From the NCBI RefSeq assembly GCF_020564565.1, contig NZ_JAJCTD010000002.1, positions 310,001 through 374,000 on the forward strand: 64,000 nt of DNA, written 5' to 3'. Numbering within the stretch: the stretch's first letter is position 1; each line of letters opens with the position of its first letter. The position numbers and the translations under genes are program-made. The notes below the pieces were generated by a model. The model did not search any database, had not been told where the DNA came from, and saw nothing but the letters and a program-made list of their open reading frames with translations. This DNA comes from Rhodobacter sp. Har01. Lineage in GTDB: Bacteria; Pseudomonadota; Alphaproteobacteria; Rhodobacterales; Rhodobacteraceae. Shown piece by piece: positions 54,704-64,000 of the stretch.

Positions 54704-55698
54704 CTCAGATAGTCCGTGAGTGTGAGCTTCGACAGCCGGGCGGTCAGCACGTAAAGCGATTCCAGTCGCGCCTGCAGGTCTTCCAGCCGGGTTGCGGTTT
54801 CATAGGGGTCGGCCTCCAGCAGGCCGGCGCGGGCAATGCCGAGTGCGGTTTCCTCGGCGTCGTTGCGCGCCTTGGTGTCGGCGATGTCGGCCTCGGCAGT
54901 GCCGATGCGCGCCGCAAGGACCGAGCGCGCCTCGCCCGAAGAGACCAGCGCCACACCGGCGTTGCGCGCCAGTTGCGCCCTTGCCTCGTTTTGGCCGGTG
55001 AACAGCCCGAGGTCCAGCAAGGCTACGGTGGCCAAGCCTTTCAGCGTGTCGCGGATCGCCGGGTCCAGGGCGGTGACCGGCAGATCGACGCTTTCGCCCG
55101 GCGCAACCGGCACTGCTGCCCTGGCGGCGCCGCCTTGATACATCGCCTCGTAGCCGGTGGCGCCGTCGAACCAATCCGCGATCGCGGTTTCGGCATCCGA
55201 CACGGTGACCGCCCCGGCAAGCGCCGCTTCCAGGCTGGCCAGGATCGTGTTCGCGTCGGGCAGGGGGGCAGTTTCGGTCACGACGCCGCCGAAGACGCTG
55301 CGCTCGGCAAAGCGCGTGTTCAGGGCGGCGATGGCCGTCTCGAACTGCTGGCGGCCCTCGATGGTGACGGCGGTCAGGTTCTGGGGCACCGAAAGGCCCA
55401 GATTGCGCAAGAGGTTGGCAGAAAGGCCTTCGGCCGCGGTCGAGACCACGCCCAGAGCCGTCTGCATCGATTCGGCCAGAAGCCCGGTCTCAGCCGTTGT
55501 GGCGCTGTAGCCCCTGATCCGCGCCAGCGCATGGTCGATGGCCGCGAGCGAAGAGAAGTCGCCCCCCACCGCCGCGCCGGTATCGGCCTTCTTGCCGGTG
55601 GTCATCTCCTGCGAGGCGCGGGTGAGGTCAGCCTTGATCGCCGCGCCCTGGCGGAACAGGCCGGCGGTCAGGAAGGCATTGGCGGCGATCCGGTCCAT
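54700..55698 (-). CDS. flgL: hook-filament junction protein FlgL
   Basis: 332 residues from ATG 55698 (a GTG two codons upstream overlaps the flgK stop, but has its GGGG too close). Flagellin-like ends: 'AANAFLTAGLFRQGAAIK' N-terminal helix and 'LQARLESLYVLTARLSKLTL' C-terminal helix; the middle is poorly conserved. Joins hook to filament with FlgK. Confidence 0.9.
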   Translation of the reverse strand: MDRIAANAFLTAGLFRQGAAIKADLTRASQEMTTGKKADTGAAVGGDFSSLAAIDHALARIRGYSATTAETGLLAESMQTALGVVSTAAEGLSANLLRNLGLSVPQNLTAVTIEGRQQFETAIAALNTRFAERSVFGGVVTETAPLPDANTILASLEAALAGAVTVSDAETAIADWFDGATGYEAMYQGGAARAAVPVAPGESVDLPVTALDPAIRDTLKGLATVALLDLGLFTGQNEARAQLARNAGVALVSSGEARSVLAARIGTAEADIADTKARNDAEETALGIARAGLLEADPYETATRLEDLQARLESLYVLTARLSKLTLTDYLR

Positions 55699-55700
55699 GC

Positions 55701-57158
55701 TCACAGCCCCAGCAGCGCGTTGATCATTTCGTCCACCGTCTGCAGGACTTTGGCGTTGGCGGCATAGTTCTTCTCGACCACCAGAAGGGCCTGCATCTCT
55801 TCGTCGGTGTCCACGCCGCCGGCGCGTTCCATTTCGTCCAGCGCGGCGTAGCGGGCGGCGGTGAAGGCGGTCTCGCTTTCGGCCGACAGCCGTGCGGTCG
55901 AGGTGAGCGAGAGAATCTCCGCCGCAAGTCCGGGAAGACCGCGGCTGGCGGCGGGAAGCGTTGCCGAGCTGGTGGGGCGGGAAGCACCCAGCGCCTCGGT
56001 GAGCGAGACCAAGACTGCCGCGTTGCCCGACGGCCCGACGGAGAGCGATTCCAGCCCGTCGCGCAGCCGCGAGACCAGCCCGCCCTGGGCGGGGTCGGCC
56101 AGGGCATTGACCGACAGGCGGGCCGAAAGACCCACCTCATCGGCCGGCAGGAAGGCGGCCCCACCATCGGTGAACAGGCCGGGGTTTCCCGGCGAAAGGG
56201 TCGGGTCGATGCCGGGATCCGCGAAACGTTCGGCCAGGTCGCGGGCCAGAGCGTCCAGCCGCGCCTGCCCTTCCACGGCCAGCGTGTCGCGCACGGCAAA
56301 CAGGGCCGCCAGCTCACCGCCCTGGATCAGGCTGGCCTGGCCTTCGGTGGCCATCGGCCTGTCATTCAACGTCAGGCCCGAAAGGCCGCCGGATTGCACT
56401 GTCATCTCGGGCACGATGGTGTGCACCGCAGTGAAGCCGAACTCCGATTCCACGCCGTCCAGCAGCACGGCACCGCCGGTGGTGATCAAGGCCACCTGAT
56501 CGTGGTCGCGCGCGATTTCGCGGACGGGTACCAGATCTGAAATCCGGTCGATGATCTGCTGGCGCTGATCGAGCAGGGCCGAGACGTCGCGGCCGGCGCC
56601 CGAGAATCCACGGATCTGGGTGTTCAATTCCCGAACCTGGCGCAGTGAGCCGTTCAGCAGATCAACGGCGGCTGCGATCTGTGTGTCCGCCTTGGCGCGT
56701 TCGGCCTGGATCGCGTCGCTGGCCTGGTTCAGGCCCAAGGCAAGGTCGCGGGCGGCGTTTACCGCGGCCCCCAGCCGGGCTTCGGATTCCGGTCGGCTTG
56801 CGGCCTCAAGAAGGGTCGCGTCCAGGGCGTTGACCCGTCCGACCAGAGAGCCGGTGCTTTCCGGGGTGCCGAAGATGTCTTCCAGCCGTTTCAGGAAGCT
56901 GCTCCGCGTCTCACGGTCGCTGGCGGCGGATTGGGCGACGCGGCGGTCGTTGATCAGGAACTGGTCAATGTCGCGCTGGATGCCGCGCACCCGCACGCCC
57001 TGCCCGGTGCCGCCCACCTCCATCGCCGAAAGCGACACCGAGCGGTGACCATAGCCCGGCGTGGTGGCATTGGCGACGTTCGAGGAAATCGCCTCGGCCT
57101 GGCGCGAGGTGGCATGGATGCCCGTCAGGGCGCTGGCCAGGGCCGAGGTGACGCTCAT
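55701..57158 (-). CDS. flgK: hook-associated protein FlgK
   Basis: 485 residues. N-terminal 'ASALTGIHATSRQAEAISSN' and 'VANATTPGYGHRSVSLSAME', C-terminal 'EEMQALLVVEKNYAANAKVL'. First junction protein on the hook. ATG 57158 has AGGGG. 12 bp after flgE. Confidence 0.95.
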   Translation of the reverse strand: MSVTSALASALTGIHATSRQAEAISSNVANATTPGYGHRSVSLSAMEVGGTGQGVRVRGIQRDIDQFLINDRRVAQSAASDRETRSSFLKRLEDIFGTPESTGSLVGRVNALDATLLEAASRPESEARLGAAVNAARDLALGLNQASDAIQAERAKADTQIAAAVDLLNGSLRQVRELNTQIRGFSGAGRDVSALLDQRQQIIDRISDLVPVREIARDHDQVALITTGGAVLLDGVESEFGFTAVHTIVPEMTVQSGGLSGLTLNDRPMATEGQASLIQGGELAALFAVRDTLAVEGQARLDALARDLAERFADPGIDPTLSPGNPGLFTDGGAAFLPADEVGLSARLSVNALADPAQGGLVSRLRDGLESLSVGPSGNAAVLVSLTEALGASRPTSSATLPAASRGLPGLAAEILSLTSTARLSAESETAFTAARYAALDEMERAGGVDTDEEMQALLVVEKNYAANAKVLQTVDEMINALLGL

Positions 57159-57170
57159 CGCCGGTTACCC

Positions 57171-58478
57171 CTAGCGCTTGATGTTGGTGGTTTCCTGCAG
57201 CATCTCGTCCACCGTCTGGATCACCTTGGCGTTTGACGAATAGGCGCGCTGCGTCTGGATCAGCGAGGTCAGTTCGGCCGCCACGTCGGTGGTGGACCCT
57301 TCCCGCGCGTAACCTTCGATCGCGCCGGTGGGGCCATCGCCGGCATCCCACAGGAAGAACGATCCGCTGTCGGGCGAGACCTGGTAGGTCTGGTTGTTCA
57401 GGGACAGCAAGCCGTTCGGGTTGGGCACGTCGACCAGCGGAATCTGGTACAGGCGGCGGGTAAAGCCGGTGTCGTATGTGGCGGTGATGTAGCCGCTTTC
57501 GTCGACCTCGACCGTGGTCAGGTTGCCGACGGGCGAGCCGTCCTTGCTGATCTGCACCGGGGCGAATTCGTCGGAAAGCTGGGTCAGGCCGTTCGGGTCG
57601 CCCAGGCGGCCGATGGCCATGCTGATCGGGCCGCCGGCGACGGTCAGGTCCAGCCGTCCGGTGGCCGCGTCATAGGCGCCGCCCGAAACCACGGTGACCG
57701 AGGCCAGCGTGCCCCCGGCAGCGCGGCTGTCGTCGAAGACCAGGGTGTATTCGCCGACGATGGCGCCCGAACTGGCGGAATCGCGGATCACCATCGTCCA
57801 TTCGTTGGACGAGCCAGTCGCCGGCACAGTCGGCGTGAAGTCGATGTCCAGCGATTCCGAGGTGCCGAGGTTGCCGAAGTATTCCACCGAAAGCGGCAGG
57901 GTGGTGCCGGCGGCCCCGGCTTCGGTGCCGGTGGCGGGCAGGTTGACGCCCAGGGTCATGTTCTCGGTCGGGTCTCCGGCAGTCTGGTTGGCGTTGATGA
58001 CCACCGGTTCCAGGCCGGTGATGGTGTCACGCGGCAAGACCGGGATGGTGCCGTCGGGATCGGCCGGCCAGCCCAGCAAGACCATGCCGGAATCGGTTTT
58101 CAGGATGCCGTCGGCGTCGGTGCGGAAGGCGCCGGTCGTCGTCATCAGCAGCGGCGTGTCGCCGGACATGGTGCCAAGGCTGACCTCGGGAACCACCGGC
58201 AGCATGCCGCGCCCGGCAACAGCCAGGTCCAGCGCGTTGGCGGTGCCGACCAGGGCGCCGCGTTCCTCGATCAGGCGCATGGTGCTGGCCCGCACGCCGC
58301 CGGCCGAATAGACGCCGGCGCCGCGGGCATTGGTGATGACCATGCTGTCGAACTCAGCCGCGGCGCGCTTGTAGCCGTAGGTGCCCGAGTTGGCGATGTT
58401 GTCGGAAATGGTGGCGAGCCGGGTCGCGTTCGCGTTCAACCCGGCCACACCCGCGGAGAGCGCGGAGGAAATGGTCAT
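57171..58478 (-). CDS. flgE: flagellar hook protein FlgE
   Basis: 435 residues: 'GVAGLNANATRLATISDNIA' and 'NSGTYGYKRAAAEFDSM', C-terminal 'AELTSLIQTQRAYSSNAKVIQ'. Builds the universal-joint hook. ATG 58478 has AAAGGTG. A CtrA-like double half-site lies 53-67 bp upstream. Confidence 0.96.
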   Translation of the reverse strand: MTISSALSAGVAGLNANATRLATISDNIANSGTYGYKRAAAEFDSMVITNARGAGVYSAGGVRASTMRLIEERGALVGTANALDLAVAGRGMLPVVPEVSLGTMSGDTPLLMTTTGAFRTDADGILKTDSGMVLLGWPADPDGTIPVLPRDTITGLEPVVINANQTAGDPTENMTLGVNLPATGTEAGAAGTTLPLSVEYFGNLGTSESLDIDFTPTVPATGSSNEWTMVIRDSASSGAIVGEYTLVFDDSRAAGGTLASVTVVSGGAYDAATGRLDLTVAGGPISMAIGRLGDPNGLTQLSDEFAPVQISKDGSPVGNLTTVEVDESGYITATYDTGFTRRLYQIPLVDVPNPNGLLSLNNQTYQVSPDSGSFFLWDAGDGPTGAIEGYAREGSTTDVAAELTSLIQTQRAYSSNAKVIQTVDEMLQETTNIKR

Positions 58479-58530
58479 CGTTGCACCTTTCTGCTGCCTG
58501 ACCTGTTCTGGTCAGACTGCAGGATGGGAG

Positions 58531-58545
58531 CTAACGAAGCGCTAA
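58531..58545. promoter_or_regulatory. CtrA-like site upstream of flgE
   Basis: On the minus strand TTAG-N7-TTAG, in the 91-bp gap between motB and flgE. Part of the string also resembles a LacI-type half-operator (GCGCTAAC), but spacing and flagellar context favour CtrA. Confidence 0.45.
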
Positions 58546-58569
58546 CGTCTCAAATTCGAATGATCGGCG

Positions 58570-59400
58570 TCAGCGGTCGGCGCGCAAGAGGATGATCTCG
58601 ATCCGGTTGTTGCGGATGGCGGCGGCGTCAGCCACGGCCGGCTTGCGGTCGGCAAAGCCGCCGATGCGGTTCAGCCGGGCGCCGGTGAGACCGGCCATTT
58701 CCAGCAGTTCGCGCATCTTCTGGGCGCGCGCTGCCGAAAGATCCCAGGCCGGGTTGTCGGCCAGTGTGACAGGGTATGTCCGGACGTGGCCGTTCACGGC
58801 AACCTTGTTCGCCGTCAGGTTCAGCACCTCGACAAGGAGGTCGGCCAGCGCCACGGTGACGGCTGCGGGCGTGTCGCTGTCCTCGGCGAAAAGAGGCACG
58901 CCTTCGACGTCGAAGATCTCGATCACCAGGCCCTCGTCGGTGACCCGGGTGATGACATGCTTGAGCAGCGTCTCCATGGTGCGGCTTTCGCCGCCGCGGT
59001 CGAACAGCGCCTCCTGCACGGCCTTCAGCTGTTCGGCCTCATGCTCCTCGGACAAGGTATCCTCGGCCGAGCCGCTGGAGCTGCCGTTGTTGTTCGACGT
59101 GCCGCCCGATCCGTTGCGCACCTTGGTGTCTTCGGAGAACAGGGTGTCGCCGCCCAGGGCGCCATCGCCGCCGCCAGAGACGCGGTTGATCGGGATTGTC
59201 GGGTTGAAGTAGTCCGACAGGCCCTTGCGTTGCTTTTCCGTCGTCGCGTTCAGCAGCCACATCAAGAGAAAGAACGCCATCATGGCGGTCACGAAGTCGG
59301 CATATGCCACCTTCCAGGCGCCGCCGTGATGGCCGCCGCCCTTAATGACCTTCTTTCGCTTGATGATGACTGGCGCGGCATTGTTGCCTAGCCCGGTCAT
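58570..59400 (-). CDS. motB: flagellar motor stator protein MotB
   Basis: 276 residues. Single membrane helix (~31-50) with the proton-binding Asp in 'VAYADFVTAMMAFFLLMWLL' (D35); low-complexity Gly/Ser/Asn plug-linker (~75-115); C-terminal OmpA-like peptidoglycan-binding domain (~150-275) with 'AWDLSAARAQKMRELLEMAG' and 'NNRIEIILL'. The usual 'GHTD' is 'GHVR'. ATG 59400 is preferred to GTG 59409. motA is 52 kb away in block A. Confidence 0.94.
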   Translation of the reverse strand: MTGLGNNAAPVIIKRKKVIKGGGHHGGAWKVAYADFVTAMMAFFLLMWLLNATTEKQRKGLSDYFNPTIPINRVSGGGDGALGGDTLFSEDTKVRNGSGGTSNNNGSSSGSAEDTLSEEHEAEQLKAVQEALFDRGGESRTMETLLKHVITRVTDEGLVIEIFDVEGVPLFAEDSDTPAAVTVALADLLVEVLNLTANKVAVNGHVRTYPVTLADNPAWDLSAARAQKMRELLEMAGLTGARLNRIGGFADRKPAVADAAAIRNNRIEIILLRADR

Positions 59401-59594
59401 TCCCAGCACCCAAGTCTTTTCACACCCAAGTCCGGGTATAACAGGGCGTCGTCAATGGCCGCTTAACCTGCGGCCTTTTAGGTGAGTGCCGCGAAGGCGC
59501 CTTGATCCGGCCGGCGGTGTCCCATCATGGGACAGGGGTGTGCCGCAAGGGATTCCAAGGGCTTGGCGGCGCGAATTCACGATCTGTTAAGATT

Positions 59595-60296
59595 TCAAGG
59601 CCGCTTCAGCCAGATCGCGGCGTCACCCAGACTGGCCACAAAGGCGCTGTGGGCGGCCACCTCCTCGGGCGTCAGGCGGGGCGGCAGCGGTTCGGGCCGC
59701 GGGCGGGGGCGCCAATCGGGAGACTCGGTGCCGGCAGCGCCAGACCCGGCCCGGCCGCCCGCGGGCGCCAGCACCAGGTCGGGCTGGCGGCCGCCGATCA
59801 GCTCGAGATAGACCTCGGCCAGGATTTCACTGTCGAGCAGCGCGCCGTGCTTTTCGCGCGCGGAATTGTCCACCCCGAACCTGCGGCACAGCGCATCCAG
59901 CGACGCGGGCGAGCCGGGGAACCGCTGGCGGGCGATGGCCAGGGTATCGACCGCCCGTTCCCATGGCAGGGGAGGCAGACCGATCTGCTGCAGTTCGAAG
60001 TTCAGGAATTTCATGTCGAAGGCAGCGTTGTGGATGACCAGCCGCGCCGCGCCGATGAACTCAAGGAACGCCGCGCCGATGGCCGCAAACACCGGCTTGT
60101 CGCGCAGGAAATCGTCGCCCAACCCGTGCACCTCGAACGCCTCTTTCGGCATCGCACGCTGCGGGTTGATGTACTGGTGCCAGGTCCGGCCGGTGGGCAG
60201 GTGGTTGACCAGTTCGACCGCGCCGATTTCCACGATGCGGTGGCCCTCGGCGGGTTCGAACCCCGTGGTTTCGGTATCAAGGACGATTTCACGCAT
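59595..60296 (-). CDS. dnaQ: DNA polymerase III epsilon subunit (3'-5' exonuclease)
   Basis: 233 residues. DEDDh exonuclease motifs: '[12 protein letters not shown]' (D7, E9), '[11 protein letters not shown]' (Asp, ~100) and '[14 protein letters not shown]' (His/Asp, ~150). C-terminal Pro/Arg linker then a short polymerase-contact tail. Proofreading. ATG 60296 overlaps coaE by 8 bp and gives the standard [10 protein letters not shown] start. Confidence 0.95.
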   Translation of the reverse strand: MREIVLDTETTGFEPAEGHRIVEIGAVELVNHLPTGRTWHQYINPQRAMPKEAFEVHGLGDDFLRDKPVFAAIGAAFLEFIGAARLVIHNAAFDMKFLNFELQQIGLPPLPWERAVDTLAIARQRFPGSPASLDALCRRFGVDNSAREKHGALLDSEILAEVYLELIGGRQPDLVLAPAGGRAGSGAAGTESPDWRPRPRPEPLPPRLTPEEVAAHSAFVASLGDAAIWLKRP

Positions 60297-60894
60297 GGGC
60301 GGCGGCGATCCTGCGGCGGATGTCTTGCAGCACATCCTTGACCGCCGCGAGGGCGCTGTCGAGGGTGCGCGTGTCGATCACGTAATCGGCCCGGGCGCGC
60401 TTGTCGGCGTCTGGCATCTGGCGGGCCAGGATCGCCGCGAACTCGGCCTCGGACATGGTGCCGCGCGCCAGCACGCGGGCGCGCTGGTCTTCGGCGGGGG
60501 CCGAGACCACGGCCACCGCATCGCACGCGGCTTCGGCGCCGGTTTCATACAGCAGCGGCAGATCCAACAGCACGATGTCGGCGGTCTGCGCGGCCAGGAA
60601 CGCGGCCCGGTCAGCGGCGACCAGCGGGTGAACGATGGCATTCACCCGGTCCAGCACGCCCAGATCGGCCGCGATCAGCCGGCGCAAAGCCGGGCGCGAG
60701 ACGGCGCCTGTCGCATCCATCGCCTGCGGAAAGGCCCGGCCAAGCGCCTGTGCAGCCGCGCCCCCGGCCGCATACAGCCGGTGCACGGTGGCATCGGCAT
60801 CCCAGACCGGCACGCCTTCGGCGGCGAACATCGCCGCGGTGGTGGATTTCCCCATCCCGATCGAGCCGGTCAGGCCAAGGCGAAACGGCGTCAT
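60289..60894 (-). CDS. coaE: dephospho-CoA kinase
   Basis: 201 residues. Walker A '[10 protein letters not shown]' (~10-19), lid and '[16 protein letters not shown]' region (~104-119). Last step of CoA synthesis. 4-bp overlap with aroE. Confidence 0.96.
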   Translation of the reverse strand: MTPFRLGLTGSIGMGKSTTAAMFAAEGVPVWDADATVHRLYAAGGAAAQALGRAFPQAMDATGAVSRPALRRLIAADLGVLDRVNAIVHPLVAADRAAFLAAQTADIVLLDLPLLYETGAEAACDAVAVVSAPAEDQRARVLARGTMSEAEFAAILARQMPDADKRARADYVIDTRTLDSALAAVKDVLQDIRRRIAAAHA

Positions 60895-61730
60895 GCCGAA
60901 AGGACGGCCTGCCGCGTGGCCTCATCGACATCGGGGCGCTGGCCGAACCAGCGCTCGAACCCCGGGGCGGCCTGATGCAGCAGCATCCCCAACCCATCGA
61001 CCACGGTATTGCCGCGCTCTTCCGCCTCGATCAGCAGTTGCGTCTTCAACGGCGTATAGACCAGGTCGGTGACCAGCGCCTGTTGCGGCAGGGCGTCGAG
61101 CCGGACGCTGAAGTCCGGCTTGCCGGTCATGCCCAGCGCGGTGGTGTTGATCACCGTGGCGCAGTCTTCCAGCATCGCGCCCGCCTGCACCCATTCATGC
61201 ACCACGATCTTGGCGCCAAAGTCGCTGCGCATCGCCTCGGCCCGCGGCCGTGTGCGGTTGGCCAGACGTATTTCGGGCACGCCCACCTCGATCAGCGCGG
61301 CCACCACGGCACGCGCGGCGCCGCCGGCGCCCAGAACCGCGGCGGGGCCGGCGTTCGCCACCCAATGCGGTGCATTCTGGCGCAGGTTGGCGATGAAGCC
61401 CGACCCGTCGGTGTTGTCGGCGTGAATTTTGCCGTCCTTGCGGTAGATGATGGTATTCGCCGCCCCGATCAGCGCCGCCCGGTCGGTGATGATGTCGGCG
61501 ATCTGCAGGATCGCCTCTTTGTGCGGCAGGGTCACGTTGACGCCGACGAACCCCATTTTCGGCAGGTCGCGCAGCACCGTCTCGAGATCGCCGGGCGCCA
61601 CGTCCATCGGGATGTAGAAGCCCTTCAGCCCATAGCGCCGCAGCCAGTAGCCGTGCAGCGCCGGGCTTCGGCTGTGGGCAATGGGGTGGCCAAGCACGCC
61701 AGCCAGCGGAATGCGCGGAAGTTCGGTCAT
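60891..61730 (-). CDS. aroE: shikimate dehydrogenase
   Basis: 279 residues. Shikimate site '[17 protein letters not shown]' (~15-31), '[12 protein letters not shown]' with the catalytic Lys (~68), 'DNTDGSGF', and NADP Rossmann '[17 protein letters not shown]'. 4-bp overlap with maf. Confidence 0.96.
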   Translation of the reverse strand: MTELPRIPLAGVLGHPIAHSRSPALHGYWLRRYGLKGFYIPMDVAPGDLETVLRDLPKMGFVGVNVTLPHKEAILQIADIITDRAALIGAANTIIYRKDGKIHADNTDGSGFIANLRQNAPHWVANAGPAAVLGAGGAARAVVAALIEVGVPEIRLANRTRPRAEAMRSDFGAKIVVHEWVQAGAMLEDCATVINTTALGMTGKPDFSVRLDALPQQALVTDLVYTPLKTQLLIEAEERGNTVVDGLGMLLHQAAPGFERWFGQRPDVDEATRQAVLSA

Positions 61731-62317
61731 GCCGGAATGATTCCCCTCTGCCCAAGATAGGACAAGAGCGGGATCAACGGCAGACCGAGGATGGTGAAAT
61801 GATCCCCGGAAATGTGGGAGAAAAGCCGCACTCCTTCCTCTTCCAGCCGATATCCGCCGACGCTGTGGCGGATGGTTTCCCAGTTCCGCCCGAGGTAGGC
61901 GTCAAGGTAGGTGTCGGAAAAGGCGCGCATGGTCAGGTGGGCATCGGTGATCGTGCGCCAGACCGGCTGGCCCTGGTCATACAGAACCGCGGCCGACAGC
62001 AGTTTGTGGGTGCGGCCCCGCAACGCGGTCAGCTGGGCGCGGGCCTCGTCGAGGCTTTCGGGCTTGGCATAAACCCGGCCCTTCTGCTCAAGGATCTGGT
62101 CGCAGCCCAGCACCAGACCTTCGGGAAACCGCTCGGCCACCTTGCGCGCCTTCATCTCGGCCAGCGCATCGGCGATGTCGCGCGGACTGGCATCTTCGGC
62201 CAGCAGCGCCTGGCGGGCCTGCTCTTCATCGATGCGGGCCGGGTGGGTGGTCACGTCCAGCCCCGCCGCACGCAACAGCGCGGCGCGGGTTTCGGACGCC
62301 GAGGCGAGGATCAGCAT
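61727..62317 (-). CDS. Maf-family nucleotide pyrophosphatase (YceF-like)
   Basis: 196 residues. '[19 protein letters not shown]' N-terminus, '[16 protein letters not shown]' (~72-87) and '[20 protein letters not shown]' near 150. The GxDQ form rather than GADT points to the YceF subgroup (7-methyl-GTP pyrophosphatase) rather than the dTTP/UTP-type. ATG 62317; frame extension to 62728 runs antisense through the presumed origin and is rejected. Confidence 0.9.
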   Translation of the reverse strand: MLILASASETRAALLRAAGLDVTTHPARIDEEQARQALLAEDASPRDIADALAEMKARKVAERFPEGLVLGCDQILEQKGRVYAKPESLDEARAQLTALRGRTHKLLSAAVLYDQGQPVWRTITDAHLTMRAFSDTYLDAYLGRNWETIRHSVGGYRLEEEGVRLFSHISGDHFTILGLPLIPLLSYLGQRGIIPA

Positions 62318-62376
62318 GGGCTTCCCTGGGGGTATTTCCGCGGGTGACTCCGGGGTGCGACTCTGGGGCGCGTCTC

Positions 62377-62385
62377 TGTGGATAG
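62377..62385 (-). promoter_or_regulatory. DnaA box candidate R1
   Basis: TGTGGATAG on the plus strand, i.e. CTATCCACA on the minus strand, 8 of 9 match to the strong box TTATCCACA. Best box in the window. Confidence 0.65.
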
Positions 62386-62552
62386 TCTCGTTACGTTCCG
62401 CAGGCCGCAATGCGGGACAAGCGGCCAGACGGGCGGCAAGGATCGGCAGGCTGGGGACAGCTGTCAAGCGCCAGGGAACTTGTCCCGATGGGGATGCGGT
62501 TATCCCGGGGCTGGGGAAAAGCCGGCGCCACGGGCCGTCCGCAGCCGCATCC

Positions 62553-62561
62553 TGTGGAAAA
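62553..62561 (-). promoter_or_regulatory. DnaA box candidate R2
   Basis: TGTGGAAAA on the plus strand (TTTTCCACA on the minus strand), 8 of 9 match to the strong box, 33 bp before the first A+T-rich segment. Confidence 0.6.
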
Positions 62562-62779
62562 CGAATCTGCCGCGCCGCTTTCAACCCCTTGATCCGAAAA
62601 TACAAATTTCCAGTCTGCCGCCCGGGCGCAAGGTTTTCCCGAAACGGTCCACAGCCGCGGGGCCTTGGGGCAAGATGCGGCGAATGGCCGGGTATCCCGT
62701 TGTCCCCAGCCCCAACATCATCATTCACTTTCTATAAATCTTCTTGTTAAAGAAGGCCCGGACATAAGGGGCGGGCAGG

Positions 62780-63229
62780 ATGGGCGACTATCTGACAGAC
62801 TGGTACTTCGTGAACCGGTCGATGCACATCATCTCGGTCATGGCCTGGATGGCGGGGCTGTTCTACCTGCCGCGCCTGTTTGTCTACCATGTCGAAGAGG
62901 TGGGCTCGGGCAACCCGACCGACCGGCTGTTCCAGACCATGGAGCGGCGGTTGATCAAGGCGATCATGAACCCCGCCGCGATCTCGACCTGGGTGTTCGG
63001 CCTGTGCCTGGTGTTCACCCCCGGCATCGTCGACTGGGGGTCGTACTGGCCCTGGTTCAAGGCCTTCTGCGTGCTGGTGATGACCTGGTTCCACTTCTGG
63101 TGCGACTGGCGCCGCAAGGAATTTGCCGCCGGCACCAACCGCCTGACCGGCCGCGCCTTCCGGGCGATGAACGAATTGCCGACGGTGCTGATGTTCGTCA
63201 TCGTCTTCGCGGTGATCCTCAAGTTCTGA
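62780..63229 (+). CDS. hemJ: protoporphyrinogen oxidase HemJ
   Basis: 149 residues, four membrane helices. '[24 protein letters not shown]' (two parts, ~14-37) with the conserved His, and '[15 protein letters not shown]' (~97-111). Converts protoporphyrinogen IX to protoporphyrin IX in organisms lacking HemG/HemY. Heme is needed for cytochromes and the respiratory chain. Located beside oriC as in many alphaproteobacteria. Confidence 0.92.
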   Translation: MGDYLTDWYFVNRSMHIISVMAWMAGLFYLPRLFVYHVEEVGSGNPTDRLFQTMERRLIKAIMNPAAISTWVFGLCLVFTPGIVDWGSYWPWFKAFCVLVMTWFHFWCDWRRKEFAAGTNRLTGRAFRAMNELPTVLMFVIVFAVILKF

Positions 63230-63233
63230 TTTG

Positions 63234-63262
63234 TTGACTTCCGGCCGCTTCCGGCGTATCGC
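63234..63262 (+). promoter_or_regulatory. candidate rho promoter
   Basis: TTGACT (63234-63239), 17-bp spacer, TATCGC (63257-63262); 5/6 match at -35, partial at -10. Leaves an ~80-nt GC-rich leader before rho, which may carry rho autoregulation. Confidence 0.45.
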
Positions 63263-63347
63263 CGCGGTTGCAGGGCCGTCCGGCCCATGCGCCCCCCTGC
63301 CTGTCCGACGTGCGGCCCCTGTCCGATGGGGCCCGTGGAGCATTCCC

Positions 63348-64000
63348 ATGACCGACCGCCTGAACCTCTCCGACCTCAAGGCCAAGACCCCGGCCGACCT
63401 TCTGGCTATGGCCGAGGAGTGGGAGATCGAGAACGCCCCTGCCATGCGCAAGGGCGAGATGATGTTCCAGATCCTCCGCGAACACGCCGAGGAAGGGTTC
63501 GAGATCGGCGGCGACGGCGTGCTTGAGGTGCTGCAGGACGGCTTCGGTTTCCTGCGCAGCCCCGGCGCCAACTACCTGCCCGGCCCCGACGACATCTACG
63601 TCGGCCCCGAGATCCTTCGCGTCTTCTCGTTGCGGACGGGGGATACCATCGAGGGCGTCATCAAGGCCCCGCAGGAGAACGAGCGCTATTTCAGCCTGAC
63701 CAAGGTCACCCGGATCAACTTCGATGACCCGGAAAAGGCCAAGCACAAGGTGCTGTTCGACAACCTCACGCCGCTCTACCCCGAAGAGCGGCTGAAGATG
63801 GAAATCGAAGATCCCACCATCAAGGACCGCTCGGCCCGGATCATCGACCTGGTGGCCCCCATCGGCAAAGGCCAGCGCGCCCTGATCGTCGCCCCACCGC
63901 GCACCGGCAAGACGGTTCTCTTGCAGAACATCGCCCGCTCGGTCGCCGCGAACCACCCGGAATGCTACCTGATCGTGCTGCTGATCGACGAACGCCCCGA
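63348..64000 (+). CDS. rho: transcription termination factor Rho, N-terminal part (partial)
   Basis: First 217 residues; the gene runs off the window. Rho N domain '[20 protein letters not shown]', cold-shock-like RNA-binding fold with RNP1 'DGFGFLRSP' (~64-72), and Walker A '[10 protein letters not shown]' (~182-191). Hexameric RNA helicase that ends transcription. No N-terminal insertion is present. Confidence 0.97.
   Translation, partial: MTDRLNLSDLKAKTPADLLAMAEEWEIENAPAMRKGEMMFQILREHAEEGFEIGGDGVLEVLQDGFGFLRSPGANYLPGPDDIYVGPEILRVFSLRTGDTIEGVIKAPQENERYFSLTKVTRINFDDPEKAKHKVLFDNLTPLYPEERLKMEIEDPTIKDRSARIIDLVAPIGKGQRALIVAPPRTGKTVLLQNIARSVAANHPECYLIVLLIDERP

Larger units (their letters stand above)
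62318..62779. other. oriC: putative chromosomal replication origin (oriC)
   Basis: 462 bp with no gene, between maf and hemJ. DnaA-box-like sites: TGTGGATAG (62377-62385) and TGTGGAAAA (62553-62561), each one base from TGTGGATAA; weaker TTATCCCGG (62500-62508), TTTTCCCGA (62634-62642) and CGGTCCACA (62645-62653). A+T-rich stretches at 62594-62611 and 62713-62755 in otherwise ~65% GC DNA could be unwinding elements. Three GANTC sites (62345, 62359, 62563). The flanking order dnaQ-coaE-aroE-maf // hemJ-rho borders oriC in alphaproteobacteria such as Caulobacter. Confidence 0.72.

Overview
High-GC alphaproteobacterial chromosome, almost certainly Rhodobacteraceae (Rhodobacter/Paracoccus/Tabrizicola-like). 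The reasons are an FlaF/FlbT-type flagellar locus, the gene orders ubiB-ubiE-x-mutM-ech-rpsT-dnaA-dnaN-recF-gyrB and dnaQ-coaE-aroE-maf // hemJ-rho, and a Tat-exported clade I NosZ. No insertion sequence, prophage, integrase or CRISPR array is visible. Genes are densely packed, with many 4-bp stop/start overlaps.

Layout. 1-1.35 kb: the 3' end of an ABC sugar-importer ATPase and a convergent agmatinase. 1.4-26.7 kb: flagellar block A. It holds fliP-fliN-fliH-fliF (-), fliL plus two helper genes, motA, a 781-aa exported protein and a lytic transglycosylase (+), flhA-fliR-flhB and a small coiled-coil gene (+), fliL2-flgH-flgA-flgG-flgF-fliQ-fliE-flgC-flgB (-), fliI (+), a DUF1217 gene-flbT-flaF-flagellin (-), flgN-like/flgJ (-), and fliK-flgD (+). 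26.7-39.6 kb: ubiquinone genes, mutM, rpsT and the replication block dnaA-dnaN-recF-gyrB. 39.6-43.4 kb: tRNA-Arg, a LacI-type regulator, mtaB, dapF and two tRNA-Lys. 43.4-53.6 kb: a Crp/Fnr regulator and a complete nosRZDFYLX cluster for N2O respiration. 53.6-59.4 kb: flagellar block B (flgI, flgL, flgK, flgE, motB). 59.6-62.3 kb: dnaQ, coaE, aroE, maf. 62.3-62.8 kb: a gene-free region with DnaA-box-like and A+T-rich segments, the best candidate for oriC. 62.8-64.0 kb: hemJ and the start of rho.

How it fits together. The two flagellar blocks jointly encode rod, hook, rings, export apparatus, stator and filament, but no fliG, fliM or fliO can be seen. TTAA/TTAG/GTAA half-sites spaced by 7 nt lie in three flagellar promoter regions and suggest CtrA control. 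The nos genes are preceded by three FNR/Dnr-type boxes; the last is placed exactly as an activator site for nosR, beside a divergent Crp/Fnr gene that may bind it. The replication genes dnaA/dnaN/recF/gyrB lie about 23-31 kb from the proposed origin.

Most notable for follow-up: the putative oriC; a MotE-like gene / motA / 781-aa exported protein set that may be an uncharacterised stator accessory system; a small Cys-rich exported protein open in frame into nosR; a Crp/Fnr reading frame ending inside an antisense tRNA-Lys; and the flagellar regulon split by replication and nos genes. All functions are read from sequence and memory of families; no database search was run.
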